Shown here in pieces: positions 1 to 13,115 of a DNA stretch of 64,000 bases. The notes under the pieces are model-generated. The model searched no databases, had not been told where the DNA came from, and saw only the letters and a program-made list of their open reading frames with translations. Source of the stretch: Austropuccinia psidii. Taxonomy: Eukaryota; Basidiomycota; Pucciniomycetes; Pucciniales; Sphaerophragmiaceae. The stretch's first letter is position 1; every line of letters begins with the position of its first letter. The stretch is from positions 48,017,967 to 48,081,966 of the forward strand of contig JALGQZ010000009.1 of NCBI GenBank assembly GCA_023105745.1, read 5' to 3'. The position numbers and the translations under genes were made by a program.

Positions 1-926
1 CTTGAAATAAGAATTGAAATATAAGTGGATTATTTTGATCTAATCTCACAAAAATCCCTGAATACTTCTTCCTGCTGATTTAAATTGAATCCTCTTATGT
101 GATTATTTGAAATTTTTAAATAAAAGTATTCCCTCCCGTACCTAATGAGTATTTTGAAAGAGAAATAAAATTCTCCTCTTAATTTATGAAGAAAATAGCA
201 AATATTCAGCTGTATTTTAATTGTTACCATTATGAATTTGATAACTCCTACTTGGCTTCATAGCTCATATTTCTCTCAAATATTTCAGCTCAAAAAAAAT
301 TTATTTCATATCAAGACCTTATAATGGAATTAATAATTCCAAATTTTGTCCTTATAGCCCCAAACAGGGCTCACCTTGCCAAAAACGCTTGAAGCAAGAA
401 CTCCTGAAAGTAAAGGTTCCAAGATTCAAAAAAAAGTCATTTTTCTCAACAAGTTTCTTCTATTGATATTATCATCTATTTATATTCAGTGGGAGGTTAA
501 TATTCTTCTTCAAAAATACAGTGAAGCTCTGAAATAGTATTTTCACAAATGAATTTGATTTATTTTTTCTTATTCAGATTTATTGGGGGATAAAGGTTGA
601 CTCAGACTGATATTTGAGACACTATAGAGTTAAACTGACACATCCATTTGAAAAATAAATCTGTCCAAATCACAAGAGAAAATTTTGCAAATAATCTTTT
701 ACTTCAAAATTTCATTGAAAAAACCTTCTTCATTAAAAAATGGAAAAAAATAACTAAATAAAATCTTGTTTCTCACAACCATTTGTAGTCATATTTGGCC
801 CAAACTCCACTTTTTTTCAAAGTCACACAAAGTGATAAGAAATATGCTAATATATTTGAATATCTAGATTCATTAATAAGCAAAAAAATTTCCTCATATT
901 ATTTCTCTTATTTTTGAATACATAGT
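1..926. other. AT-rich spacer, no gene seen
   Basis: Very AT-rich sequence without a convincing reading frame, RNA gene or repeat. Short open stretches have the composition of random AT-rich DNA. It ends at the AATAC target-site duplication of the neighbouring solo LTR. Confidence 0.6.
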
Positions 927-931
927 AATAC

Positions 932-2355
932 TGTCAGGCTGACTCTATGATAAAGCTTATTAATAACTATTTACAAGCTTTAACTGTGACTGTGACACAG
1001 TGAAAAATGATAATAAATGATTTATTGATGATAAAAAAGATTTCAATAAGAGTATTAAGGGCTTTACTATTGAGTAATGGTGGTGGTGAGCGCTGTTCAA
1101 ATCCCTGGGTGCAGCTTTACCTGTTGGATTACAATAATTAAAATTATAATTATACCTGGTTATTTTTCAAGAGTATAGCTTTTTTTGACAGTTTTACTAT
1201 GTAGGAATTCAAGAGCAGGATGAGGAAACCTTTTCTGGTGGAGAAAAGGCCTCCTTTTATCCTAAAATGGGGTGGAATGGCCCTCTAGACCATCCATGTA
1301 GAGGAAGTGAAGATTTTTTCACTTCAGAGTACTGGCTTGTGGTTTTCATAGTGCCTGTATGCTCTGCATTGGGCTCAGATGTCGTTTTGAAACCACATCT
1401 GGGCAGTTTTCACCAATACATGGTGAAAACTTTCACCTGGGGACCACATAGCCCTCTTCTGACATGTATGATGCATAGAATGCTGTACAGAACCTTTATG
1501 GGACCCCAGTATTGAATGAATTATGAGTTATTTAAGTACAAATATGCTCTTTTGTCTGTTTTACAACCTCATAATCATACTTATGGGAGAATATCCCACA
1601 GTAAGACTGTATTGGTCTAATTGTGGGATTTTGATCTTAAAACTGCCATATCTTTGTCAGTTTTTGAGATATCAATCTCAAAGTTAGTTCATTGAGTAGC
1701 CCTGAATGTGCTCTACACATTTGTATCTCATTTAGTATGGTTATCATTAAATATGGCAAAGGTATGCCATGTACAAGTTTTCTTATAAATATTTATGATT
1801 TGCCCAAAAGGTGTATGGAGCTTGTTTTCTCCATATGTTTTGTTCTAGATGAGATATGGGGAAATGGATGGCACCATAAGATAGCCCTGATTTTTCTCTT
1901 TCCAAAAATACCCCACTTTAGGTATCTCACACTAAAACTGTAGAAGCTAGAAGAGAGGTGAATATTTCAATCACCCTTATTTGACCTTATTTTGGTCATA
2001 GCTTCTGTAATTCTGGTGCTAGCTCAGTTTGGCTAGTACCATTGAATAGCCCTGACTTAGATCTCCATTTCAAATACCCCTTTGATGGGGTTAAGCCTCT
2101 TCCTCTGTATTTTGTATGAGAGGTGAAAATTAAGGTTTATGCTCAGCAACAACTTTGAGCAGGAATAACTTTGTTATTCTTTGTCCTATGATTATGAGAC
2201 TTGTATATTTGGAAAGGGGTGAGTTTCCTCTTTCTTTTGATACCTTTTGAGCTGATTTGGCTCAGCTCCATGTTTTGGTGGTATCTTGGCTATACCATTG
2301 ATGTATGGTATTTGGCTGGCATGCTTGTGCTCTGGTTTTGAGTCACAGGCTGACA
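932..2355. repeat. Solo LTR, family A copy 1 (TSD AATAC)
   Basis: A 1424-bp unit begins TGTCAGGCTGAC and ends CAGGCTGACA, so it has TG...CA termini within a short inverted repeat. It is flanked on both sides by AATAC (927-931 and 2356-2360), the 5-bp duplication expected of LTR-retrotransposon integrase. No gag or pol lies inside. A diverged copy lies in the opposite orientation at 53371-54816; both share stretches such as GAGATATCAA, GAATAGCCC-type and CTGGGTGCAGC blocks. The best explanation is a solo LTR left after LTR-LTR recombination. Orientation relative to the parent element cannot be fixed without an internal region. Confidence 0.85.
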
Positions 2356-2360
2356 AATAC

Positions 2361-4041
2361 TTCAATAATTTGAGTATCTAAATCAAACCAGCAATGTACC
2401 ATATGGTTTTGTTTTGTACAATACCATAAATATCACAGTTAAAGTTCTAATTTGAATAATGAAATAATTTCATATAAGGAAATTCAAGTTGAGCTGCCTC
2501 CTTCAATGATAAAGTATGAGAATTGCGCATTGAATTGTGGTTCAATTTACTTTAAAAAATTCACAAAAGGGGGATAGCCTTGTTTTCCTCTTAAAATATT
2601 CAAAAGATCACAGTGATCTCAGAATATTCCACGTTTATCATTTTGCCTCATGCTTTCTCAATAAGAAATTTTCTCTTGAAATAATCTGTGTATAATCAAA
2701 TAATTAAAAAAACAATAAAAAACCCTTTTTCTCATCAAAACAAAATATTGGAGATAAAAAAATAAAAATTCCTTTAAGATTCACTTTGATCATTTTGTGA
2801 GATTGAATCAAAACTTACAGTCCAGAAAACCACACCTTGAGTTTTATTGATTTTTTCAATTCAATAATCACTAATACATTAATTTAATTGTGTAAGTAAA
2901 TACTAATTATCTTCAATAGTAGCTGCAACTTGAATGACTGAAAGGAGTGAAAATTTGAATGACCAATTCAACCAATGTTTAATGCATTTGCAACTGAATG
3001 GGCTGAGTGTGACTGAATATTTTAAAAACACCATAGAATATCTGAAGAGGAAGTGATCTTAACTAAATTAAAGTTAATTTATTCCCAAAAAATGGTTTTA
3101 ACTTAAATAGATTTCATCATTTAATTATTTGTGGAGTTGAATATTGAAGGGATCAATAGATTATGACACTGAAATACAAAGTGGCAACTCAGAAGTTTTC
3201 AATTATCAGTAGATGGACTCAGAGCTTTCATATAATTGCTGTAAAGTTCCACAATTATCTAAAAAATTCATTAAAATTCTTGTTGCTGAGAACATTTCAG
3301 AATAATGAAAAACATGGAAATTCTAACTCCTTTTCATATCAAAGCCATATCTGAACTGATACCAAATATCAAATCAACCAAAGTTCTACTCCCCTCAAAC
3401 CTGACTCTTGTCATCATCAAGCCTGAGTTCCAAATGCTACACCTGAGTGTAGCTGCTCATTTTCTTCTCATGGTGAATAACAATTGAATATTTATTTCTG
3501 CCCATAGTCATACTAAATCATGGTGAACTCTCCTTATAATCCTCAATTGGCTATTTTGTATTTTGTTAGGAGCTCCTAGCATATTTATCTTGTCAGGTCC
3601 CCCTCGAAGGTGGCAACAAAATCCCCAGAGACTTAATGTGGAGATTTTTGTTGAATGTGCTTGGAATCTCAGAAGAGTTGATAGAAAGAATCTCAAATTA
3701 AATCTTTCAATTTCTGTCTTTGCCTTTCTCCCTTAAATACCACAAATTCTTCACTCCCTTTCCCAAAACTCTGCATTGAGAGTTATGATAAGCTACATCA
3801 GTCTGGTTGACCCTATTCATATCCAATAAATTTCCCTCGAAAAAGCTCTTTTTAGGAAAAATTGGAGCGTAAATTGTGTGTTTTTTGTGTCGAGACACAC
3901 TACAAGTGCATGCAGTCTGCGGGAAAAAGCAGTCGCAGTCCATATCGAGTGTCGATGGCTTGAGAAACTTGCCCAAGGCTTCTAGGGCCTCGCAGCTTGA
4001 TCTTGTGGCTGCGATCTGGGCGTAATCATCAATCCTATTCG
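2361..4041. other. Intergenic region upstream of the PPR gene
   Basis: The left two thirds are AT-rich with no recognisable gene. From about 3850 the GC content rises and merges with the 5' end of the PPR gene, so 3850-4041 probably contains its promoter and 5' UTR. A 115-codon open frame on the minus strand (3707-4054) overlaps this segment, but it matches nothing I recognise and is treated as incidental. Confidence 0.5.
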
Positions 4042-6542
4042 ATGTTAATGACACGATGCCATCATTTCAGGTCCAACGTCTCACTATTTAGGCCTTCATC
4101 TCTATCCTCGTCTCGTGTTATTCCAGAAGATCCGGTGCTTCTTTTGATTCATCGTTTGAAAACCGGATCATCCAATCACTTCCGATGGACGTCCTCAAGT
4201 TGTGCTCAACGTCAGTGCTGAGCTGCGTGATTGGAGCCATCCCTTGGCGGATTCAAACTGATTGGGGTTCTCTGTGATCCATAGGTCGATTTCCAGCCCT
4301 AGGGTCAAGAGCTCCGCCCAATGGTGATGATTTGGGACCATCTTCAAAGAAGTATCATCCGCTCCCGATCATGAAAAGACATGCTACCAATGCTGGGTAT
4401 GTTTCCAGGATTTTAGCAACAGATCCGAACCAAATCTCAAAGCTTGAACTTCAAAAATGGCTCAAGAAACAAACCTTTGGAGAAAACATGCTCGGATATT
4501 TCGTTAAGGCATTACAGCAACCCGATTGGACCAATGCGATAGCTATCGTTGATCAAGCTTACGATGGCCAGGACTTGTGGATCTCACATCTTCCCTCAAG
4601 TGTACTAGCTGAATTAGCCACCAAAAAGCTAACTAGCTCGCAAGATTTCCATGATCTCATGACCATCATTGGCTATCGAATCTCTGAAGAAGACGATATT
4701 TTGATCACCTCACAATTGCTCAATGGTGCTCTTCGAGCAAGTCTATCATTTGGAAATTTGGTTTGCGCAGGTGAAATCATCGATTATGCCATCCGTTTCG
4801 CTAATGAGATTGCCAGGGTTGAGGTGGAAAAACAATTATATTTGATCAAGTCATCCATCCAATCTCACTCGCAACCTTCTGATGGTTCCATAAAAAAGCC
4901 AGACACTTGCCTTGCTTTGAGGCCGCTGATTTCGTGCATTGCCGCTCTAACCAGCCAATCAGTTTGTCAGAGCCGGACATCCGTCTCCAAGTTTTTGGCG
5001 CAGCTTATTAGGGCTCTACTTAACCTTTGTGGTGACCTAGCTTCTCTTCTTAGTCGATTGTCAAAACCCAACATTCATTTAGTTTGCCGGGCTATGATCA
5101 CCTCAAGCTTGTATTCGGAAGGGTACTCAATGTCGTCGACTCAAGTTGATTTGATCCTCCAACAAAATTTACCTATTTCCACCTTACGACTGGCGATGAT
5201 CGCTATGATTCACTCTGGAGACCAGGACCGAGCCAATGCGATCGAAAAGCTAGCAGGACAAAACCTTGGGCGAAATGAAATCTTCAATGTAAAACATCAA
5301 TTTGATGTCGCCCTTCACCAAGCTCGACGCTGTAAGATTCGGGCTTATTCGAGCTCCGAGAAGCTTCATCAGCAATTTTTTTCAAAGCTCGCCTCCATTT
5401 CGGGCCAGTCATCAAAACATTCCATTCAAGCCTACACACTTTACATGTCTACACTACTTCGGCATCATTTACCCAAGTTGGCGTTGGAAGTATGGGATGA
5501 TGCCATGCGAAGGGGCTTAGTACCTGATGCAACAGCAATCCAGGTAGCCATGTCGATTTACCTCGATCTTGGTCGCCCACTTGATGCTGTCGGCCTCTTC
5601 ACTTGTTTTGCCTTTCCAAAATCACGTTTACTAAGCCATGACACATTGGGCCCCGCTCGCATTGGGAGTTCTACTGCGCCTAATATTCAACTTCTTGCTA
5701 CGTATGCCCGTGCGCTTGATGCTTCCGGTAGACATCTTGAGGTTTACGCGCTTTGGAAAAATCTCGAGGCAGATTGGGGGCTTGAGCCAGATGAGCGCAT
5801 TTTTGCCTCGCTGGTTTCTTCTGCTCGTAAGCTAACCTTGCATCGCGCAGTTTTCCGATCAAGTGCAAGTTCGCTTTCACTTAATACTGGTCTTCATACT
5901 GAGCCATGTCTGGACCACAACCATTGGGACGATCAACCCCCAGGCGAGGTTGCCATGCAACTATTCTGGACAATCTTGTATCAAAATTGGCCCTCGCTAT
6001 CCTCAAAGGTACGAGCACCAATCAAGACAGAATCATTTTGGTTTAACACGGCAATGGCGGCGCACAAACAGATATTAAAGAAATTAGGCAAACCAAATCC
6101 TTCTACTTCACCAGTAATGTATCCACGCCGACTCAGTAGAAGGTTTGCAGCACAGTTTGAGCTTGCAACGTCGGTCATGCCGTCACTGGAGTTCAAGACT
6201 GAATGGGCAACAATCGTCCCCAACCGGTATAGTTTCAGAGATATGGTGGAGTTGCTGGGCGCTCACGACCAAGCCGACTTGATACCCCTGCTACTTAGTT
6301 GGATGAGAGAAATTGGGACTACACCAGATCAGGATTTGATAACCAGATCATATTGTTGGCTCTATCGATCGAGCATTCCGGTTCTCAAAGCGCGTCGAGA
6401 GGACTTAGACGAATTTGTAAAATCATGGATTAATGAACTTGGCTATTCCGAAAATGAAATACAGATCCCTACTGAGGAAATGCTTGATATGCATTATTTG
6501 GATAGAGCGCGATGGACAAACCGACTTTTCTTCTTCTCATAA
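4042..6542 (+). CDS. PPR-like protein, probably mitochondrial (2 exons)
   Basis: Proposed gene: exon 1 4042-4210, intron 4211-4284 (74 nt, GTCAGT...CATAG, phase 1), exon 2 4285-6542, giving 808 residues and a TAA stop. The start at 4042 was chosen because the intron joins the upstream frame to the long frame exactly in phase. The resulting N-terminus (MLMTRCHHFRSNVSLFRPSS) is rich in Arg and Ser with no acidic residue for more than 25 positions, as in mitochondrial presequences. The body is alpha-helical with PPR-type segments: about residues 436-502 (AYTLYMSTLLRHHLPKLALE, then GLVPDATAIQVAMSIYLDLG), 522-579 (LLATYARALDASGRHLEVYA, then LEPDERIF) and a weaker one near 704-749. Such proteins usually bind organellar RNA and act in processing or translation, but the specific target is unknown. 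Codon composition is clearly less AT-rich than the surroundings, as expected of a host gene. Uncertain points are the exact start and the number of repeats. Confidence 0.82.
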
Positions 6543-6580
6543 GTTTATTTAATATCAAATGTTATTTATTAAGTACATTT

Positions 6581-6594
6581 GGGGGTTTTCCCCC
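6581..6594 (+). other. GGGGG-TTTT-CCCCC hairpin in the PPR 3' flank
   Basis: A perfect 5-bp G/C stem with a T4 loop lies 38 bp after the PPR stop codon, inside otherwise AT-rich sequence. It would form a stable hairpin in a 3' UTR. A role in 3'-end formation or stability is inference only. Confidence 0.35.
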
Positions 6595-9500
6595 TCGAAT
6601 TACAATAATTCTTTCGTGATTCTATGGAATACTGAACCCTCCAGGAAAGATGAATCAGACCTAAAAAAAGGGCGGTGATGACTGAGGCTTTTGAATTTGC
6701 ACAATATTCAAAGGGAAAGGAATAAAAAGGCATGAGAAACAAATTGCTTTTTTCGTTAGTCCCCTGAGTATGGCAGATGTATATATACAGATTCAGGCGC
6801 CAAGCCAATGTTAATAACAAACATCAAAAAATAAAAACTTTCAAAACCAAACACGAAGAAAGCCGTACACTTGGTGTAGCTTCATGTGAAACAACATAGC
6901 AATCTTCAGACTGCTTTTTGTAAAAGACAATATGTAGTTCATATCCCTTGTAGCCAAGTGCTATGTTACTAGCTTTTGGGCCCTAACTTACTGTTGCCAA
7001 AATGGCCATTTCCCAAAAACCTGTCCTTTACTTGTTTGAATCCCTTCATCACTTTTTTTCCAAAATTATGAAAACTGAGAAACTCCCCCCTTTTAAAACC
7101 AGTGATGTACCTAACCACTGTAACAAACCATCTTTGGATTATGGTGCTTGAAGCTTTCATGTATACTATATTTTCACCCCAGAAACACATTACTCAGGAA
7201 CCATGATGCCACACTTCAGTGCCTTAACCAATAGCTTTCTGATAGAAATTTTCTCACAAAGCATGTTGCAAGCTCATTTTTGGATGCTTCTCTTGTGTGG
7301 GATTAAATGAGGCAGTAGCTTGAGGGTAAAATCACAAGGTAAAACAGCTTTGAATTTCTAAAAAGGTTCCTATAACCAAGAGTGAAAAGGTTTATTACCT
7401 TTTTCCTCCTAATATACTGAACAAAATCTCTTTTTAAGGTCAAAAGTAAATTGTTAAACTGACTAAGTGTCTATAACACCAAAGAGGATGGAATTAAAAA
7501 CTTTATCAGACCTATCAATCACAAGGAAAAGGTAAAATAAAATTAATAAAAGTATTTTTTAAATTATTCAAAAAAAAAAGTTTTGAGAAATTCTTAGTTA
7601 TAATTTTAACTTATTAATGAATTCTTTTTTTATTATAAGATTATTCAATAAAATTTTAATAAGTTTTTTTTTTTGATGGATTTGATTGTAATAATATAAT
7701 ATTATGATAATTATATCCTAATAAGATATTTACAAAGGTTTTTGATCTTTTTCATCAAACATGTTTAAATGTGATGAATATCAGACAATGGTGATTTTAA
7801 TAATGATAGAAGGGAAATTCCTTACTATCTTACTATTATGATGATTTAACTAAAATTATTGATGTAATATATCGAATACTGACTATAAATATTTTTTTAC
7901 AATACTATCACACAGATATATGATACTAGATATTAAATAAATAAATATAATATCAAATTATTCCTCAAGGAAAGGGATTAATTTAATTTTACTACTGAAA
8001 AAATCTACTTGATGAATAAGGGAAAAAGGTAAAGAAATTTCCTCATGATATTACTTTCAAATTTCTATGATTTTAATTTTTATTGAAAAATTTATTTCAA
8101 TAATTACTTTACTGTTCAAAGGAATATAATAGCTTCAAGTTTAGTTAAGTTTTTTTTTATTATGAGAATGTAATACATCTTCAATGAATTCTTATTAATT
8201 ATAATAAACAATTATGTATTTAAAATATGATTTGAAATTGATAATAATTTTCATAAGGTATTTTTGAACTAAAAATTATCAAACTTGAATAATATTTTAA
8301 TTATTGAGCAATAATTTAAATTCTAAAAGGAATCACAAACATTACTCACTAAAAGTGATTTTTATATAAACTGAGGTATAACCAGAATAAAATTAATTCA
8401 AATATGAAAAAAAAAGTTGAGTATTTTTTTTGTAATAAATGTGAATAAAATCATTATGAAATAATCAAATTATAAACACAATCCTACCTAGGGGTTTATC
8501 ATAGGTTATTTACCTCATAAATCTTTTGTTTGACCCCCACAAGCCAAATGAAAATTTTTTAGAATTTCATTAATTTAAATTAATCTTATATAAGGTTGAA
8601 TAAACCACAATTTAAACTATGTACAACTTAACTCCAAAGTATTTGATAATATTTGAAATACAGTCTTTATTTTTGAATCTAGAATTGGATTTATCATACT
8701 GGTAGGAAATCTTTCAGCCCCTTTATCCACAAACTGAAGAATCTTCATAAGATTCTTCAAATAAATAAATAAAAGGAAAAAAACCAAGAATAAATGCGAA
8801 AAAGCTATTCTCACAAAAGATTCCAGGGTATCCAACCTTTTGATACTTCATAGAGTGGGTTTGGGATTTTTTCAACCTTGATTAATTCTTTATAGAAAAT
8901 ATAAGTTGTTAATGATCTTGAAGCCTTTGTCTCAAACTTATTACTCATAATAGAGTCAATTTTAAGGTTAAAATAAGTTTATTTAGCTTTAATTAAATTT
9001 TAAAGTTTAAATAACCACCCTGTAGTAAGATTTAAAGCTGAAAGATATTTTCATGAATGAAACTTTAAACATTTCAATTTCTCTTACTGATTTTCAAAAT
9101 CTTAAATTAAAGATAAAATTTAAGAAAGAAAAAAAATGGTCCTATAGTAAAAAATATAAGTTTTTACAAAATCTTAAAATAAAATTGAAGATTACCTCAT
9201 AGGTAATACATTTTCATTTACTTATCAAAAATGATGAAAATTAGTTTATATAAATTCAATATTTTTAGGCCGAAATGAAATATAGTTTGAGTTAATTTGA
9301 AACAAAATTGAAAGACCTTCTCTCATTAAAAAAATTAAAGTTTTTTTCTTTTGAAATTAGAAGAAAATTAAAATAAATAATTATAAAAGGAATTCATACC
9401 ATTAATATACAGTTAATATGACTAGCTAGGTATATAATTAATAATTGTAAAATAGTAAAGCACAGTAATTTAATTTGTAAAAACAAATTCAGCCTGCTTT

Positions 9501-10539
9501 GACCGTATAATTCTACCAAATAATGAGCTCAAAGTTACCCCATTCGTCAATTTAGTGTTCTTGAGGTTGTAAAGCTTAGTTTTTGACGTATTTAGACTAT
9601 TCTGGTCATATTTTTAAGTATTAAATTCATTTATCACCAAGGAGAATTATTTAAAGATAAAAGATCCTCCATATAACCCCAAATCATCAAATTCAAAAAA
9701 CTAATATACTATAGTATAACTACATAAATGAATACCTATACAGGTAGCTTTGATGAATTGTTTTGTATGTTTATAAATGAGTAAAAAAATGAATCCTTAG
9801 ATATTAAATTAATAATATAATTTTAGGGTGCTGGTAAATGCATGCAAGCTTTTAATAAAAACATATAAGCTCTTACATATTTTTACCAATTTATGGCCAA
9901 AACCTGTAAGGGGCCCCCTTTTTCAAAAAATACTATGGAAAAGCTCTGAGAGATTTTAAAATATTTTCTAGAAATATTTCTTCATTTATGGAATTTTAAG
10001 TCATAAATTATTTCATAATTTCTTTTTTCAAATTTATCCTGGAGAAATGGCCATATTTTTCAAAAATTAATTAAAAAACTTCCCAATTATAAATTTCTCC
10101 AGTTTTTTCTCAAAAGCAATGAAGGGGTTCATCTTGGAAATAAAAAACCAGAATCTCATGATTTTGGCAATGATTTTGAGTGGGACAGGTATAGGCCTAA
10201 AATGGCCTTTATTTTTTCAATTTTCTGTTTTATGTTCAGAATATGACTGTTTGTAAGTACAAAAGTAAAATATTTTGAATTTAAAAAACTCACTGAGGGG
10301 ATTTAAGCAATAAATAATACTTATAAGGGGGATAAATGGGACAATACTTATATGAAAAACCAAAATGATAATTTCAATCTCAATCAAGCTCTAAGTTAGT
10401 GGGTTTTTTCTGAAAGGGGTGAAAATGATTTGAGAAATATATCATAATTTGTTTCTTGAATTAATTTTCCCATCCCAGGGTTTGTTGATGAGCACAAATT
10501 TTCAGCTCACAATTTGGGGGGGACAGGGAAAACCTTAGA
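6595..10539. other. AT-rich spacer, no gene seen
   Basis: About 3.9 kb of strongly AT-rich DNA with many A and T runs. The longest open frames are under 80 codons and show no motif. I see no LTR ends, TIRs or RNA genes. This may be decayed transposon sequence beyond recognition. Confidence 0.55.
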
Positions 10540-13115
10540 AATGAAAAAATCCAAGGGCACCAAATGGAAGAAGCTCTCCCAAAAACAAAATTGAAATGGG
10601 TGTGCTATAATTTGGAGGACAGAAATAAGGGAAAAGGGAGAAATATTGGGCTGTTTAATAAGAAAATAGTGTTTGATACTTATTTGAAATTGGATCCCCT
10701 ATATCAGGCATGGACATTAAATTTCTCTTGGGATCCAGGAAAACAAATTTATACCACAATTATTTCCAAATATGAGCTTAATTATGGTACCAAGATATTC
10801 CCGGTTCCATAAAGGTCTCAAGGTCTTCAAAATTCCTCAGCCAAATCACCCCTGAAGTAAGCCCATTGATCTTGTGTATTTTGAATGTAATTGGATACTG
10901 TTCTATAGCCACAGTTTCCATTACCCTGGAAATTGATGGGCTTTAAGGTGTATTTAAAAATAATTTTTGCAAGTCTTCTGGGATGGAGACCTGATAAAAA
11001 TGGTTGAAAAGAAAAACATTGTGCTTGAAATGACCAAACAAATGCTACAAAAAAATGAATTGAAAACTTGAAAAAACTTGGAGAATTAATTACTTGTCTG
11101 ATAATTTTCTTTTTAAATTCTAAAATTTTTAACAAACTCAATAATAAATCTCCAAAGTGGTTTCAGGATCATGGGAATTTTTTTCCAAGTTTCTGCTTCT
11201 CTTGGAGAATTTTCTGCACCTTCTGAGGGTGACTCCAGATTTTCCATATTCATTCAGATCAGTTTCTAATGGTAGTGAATATGATGAAGTGATTGATTTG
11301 GATAATGAGGCCCAGGAATTTTGTATTCTTCAGATGAATTCCTTTCCATAATTTGATGAAGGAAATTGCCTGTGATCTTGAAGCTGTTTTGCTTGTGATA
11401 TTGGATAAAGGTCTTCCTCTTCTCTTGAATTGGCTTTCAAGTATTTCAAGCCTTGAGGGATACCTTATTTTTATTTGTTTATCCTTGAGTTCTTCAACAG
11501 GTATTTTTCCATTCAAGTGGGTCTTTATAATATTTGGTATTTGATCAAAAGGTACCTTTAAGGTAAAAAAATATTGAAAATGTTGAGTAATTGGTTTTAG
11601 TTCTGGCATCAGTCTTTCAAAAAGGTATTCCTCACTATTATAAATTATTCTATTGAATTAATTCTTTCATTCTTTCTCAGAATTCTGATAATCTCATTGA
11701 TAGCCATTCCAAGAAGAATATTGAAAAAAAAGGAAGTTAATGTTACACAATAGCTATGAAAGCTACAGTAAAAATACCTAAAGAAAAATTAAAATTCCAC
11801 TATTAATGGAAGTCTGATAACTTGAGCCTTTGGAGCTTTTCAAATTACTGGTGGGTCTTGGGCTTTCAAGGTATGCCTTCAAAATCACTGTATTTATTTA
11901 TGAAATTTTGTTTTCTGAAGTAAATAATGAGACAAAGTGCTATTGAGATCACAGATATGAGGAGGGAAAACTGCTACATGAAAAATAGTTTCTTTGGAGA
12001 TTATATTGATTATTTCAATGAATTTTTTCTTAAAATCCATTTGGAGGGCTCTAAGAAGCTCAAGGAGATAACCAGTGGAATTTTGGAACCAAATTTCAAC
12101 TTTTTCATGAGAAAATTCAACTCTTGAGGTGAATCACAACCCAGGTGAAGCTATTTTTGGGTCCAGGAAGAAATGTAATACTCCTTTAAAGGAAGAAAGG
12201 GGTTTTCCAAATATTGCACTAGTCCAATATTTTTGATTTTCTTTTGAAGTTTCTTCAAAATTTCTTTCAAACATTTTTCCTTTAATTGATAAATAACCTG
12301 ATAAATAGATACCAAATTTACTAATAATCACATCAAATTCAATGAAAGTGAAAATTACAATTGAGGTACTTGATTCCAATTTCACATAGAATTTTTAAAA
12401 CTAGTCCTGTGGCCACTTTTCTTCATGAAAAGGGAAGTTACATCTTTACTTATGTTCCAAATGCATAAAATTACTTTTGAGTCTGGGAAGGGTTTCTTCA
12501 GAGAGATTTCTATGGTCAAATTCCTATAAATACCAAAAAATGGGAGGGGAAACAATATTGGTATTTTTGAGTACTTTTTGTATATATTGATTCAATTACC
12601 ATACATAGTAGAGTTAAGATTTCTTCTTCATCAAAAAAAATCCAGAAAAGGTATTATTGAATGAGCTGAATCCCAAAAAATGAAAAATTAGCATTTTTTA
12701 CTCATTGGTGTTATAAGTAAATTTCACAAGAAAAACACAAGGAAATTCTTGAAGAAGTTTTGTGCAAGTGGGTTAGTGAAAAACAATTAGTTAATGAGTT
12801 CTTCTGTATCCTTTCAGAGCACCACACAAAAACTTCTTGTTTGAGGGTTTCAATAAGAGAATCAATGGACATTCTGCCTTTAAGTCTGTCTTTCTTGATA
12901 TTATTGAATTTGGTTTTAATATCTTGGGGTATCCCAGGCCTTTCAGGCTTCCTCTTGCTGCACAATTGGGCCTGAATTTGCATTGGTATAAGCAGTGGTT
13001 CAGACATATTAGCAATTCGGGATGTCTCTTGCGTTTTGAGAATTATTAAATTGGGACATGAAATGATATTTTCAATTGAATAATGACTGTATTCAGGATT
13101 TTTGACTTTGAGCAT
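10540..13115 (-). pseudogene. MULE transposase relic with C-terminal OTU-like domain
   Basis: Fragments in the order expected for a rust-type Mutator-like transposase fused to an OTU protease-like domain can be read on the minus strand. Around 12840-12960 lies a segment with KKDRLKGRMSIDSLIETL, resembling the region preceding the catalytic core. Around 12440-12500 lies FPDSKVILCIWNISKDV, matching the MULE C-x-W-H-I block with His changed to Asn. Around 11400 lies a KRRGRPLSN linker. Around 10830-10940 lies NFQGNGNCGYRTVS, which corresponds to the OTU signature GDGNCGFRA with the nucleophile Cys kept and Asp replaced by Asn. Near 10600-10720 lies MPDIGDPISNKYQTLFSY, typical of the downstream OTU part. 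Frames shift repeatedly and stops are frequent, so it is non-functional. I could not find TIRs or a target-site duplication. The family assignment rests on recalled motif order. Confidence 0.6.

Noticed and set aside
1079..1130. tRNA gene, because of a GTTCAAATCCC T-loop-like word
   Set aside because: No matching acceptor, D or anticodon stems; it lies inside the family A LTR.
3707..4054. 115-codon minus-strand frame overlapping the PPR 5' end
   Set aside because: No recognisable domain; it overlaps the supported first exon in antisense and is explained by the higher GC of the promoter region.
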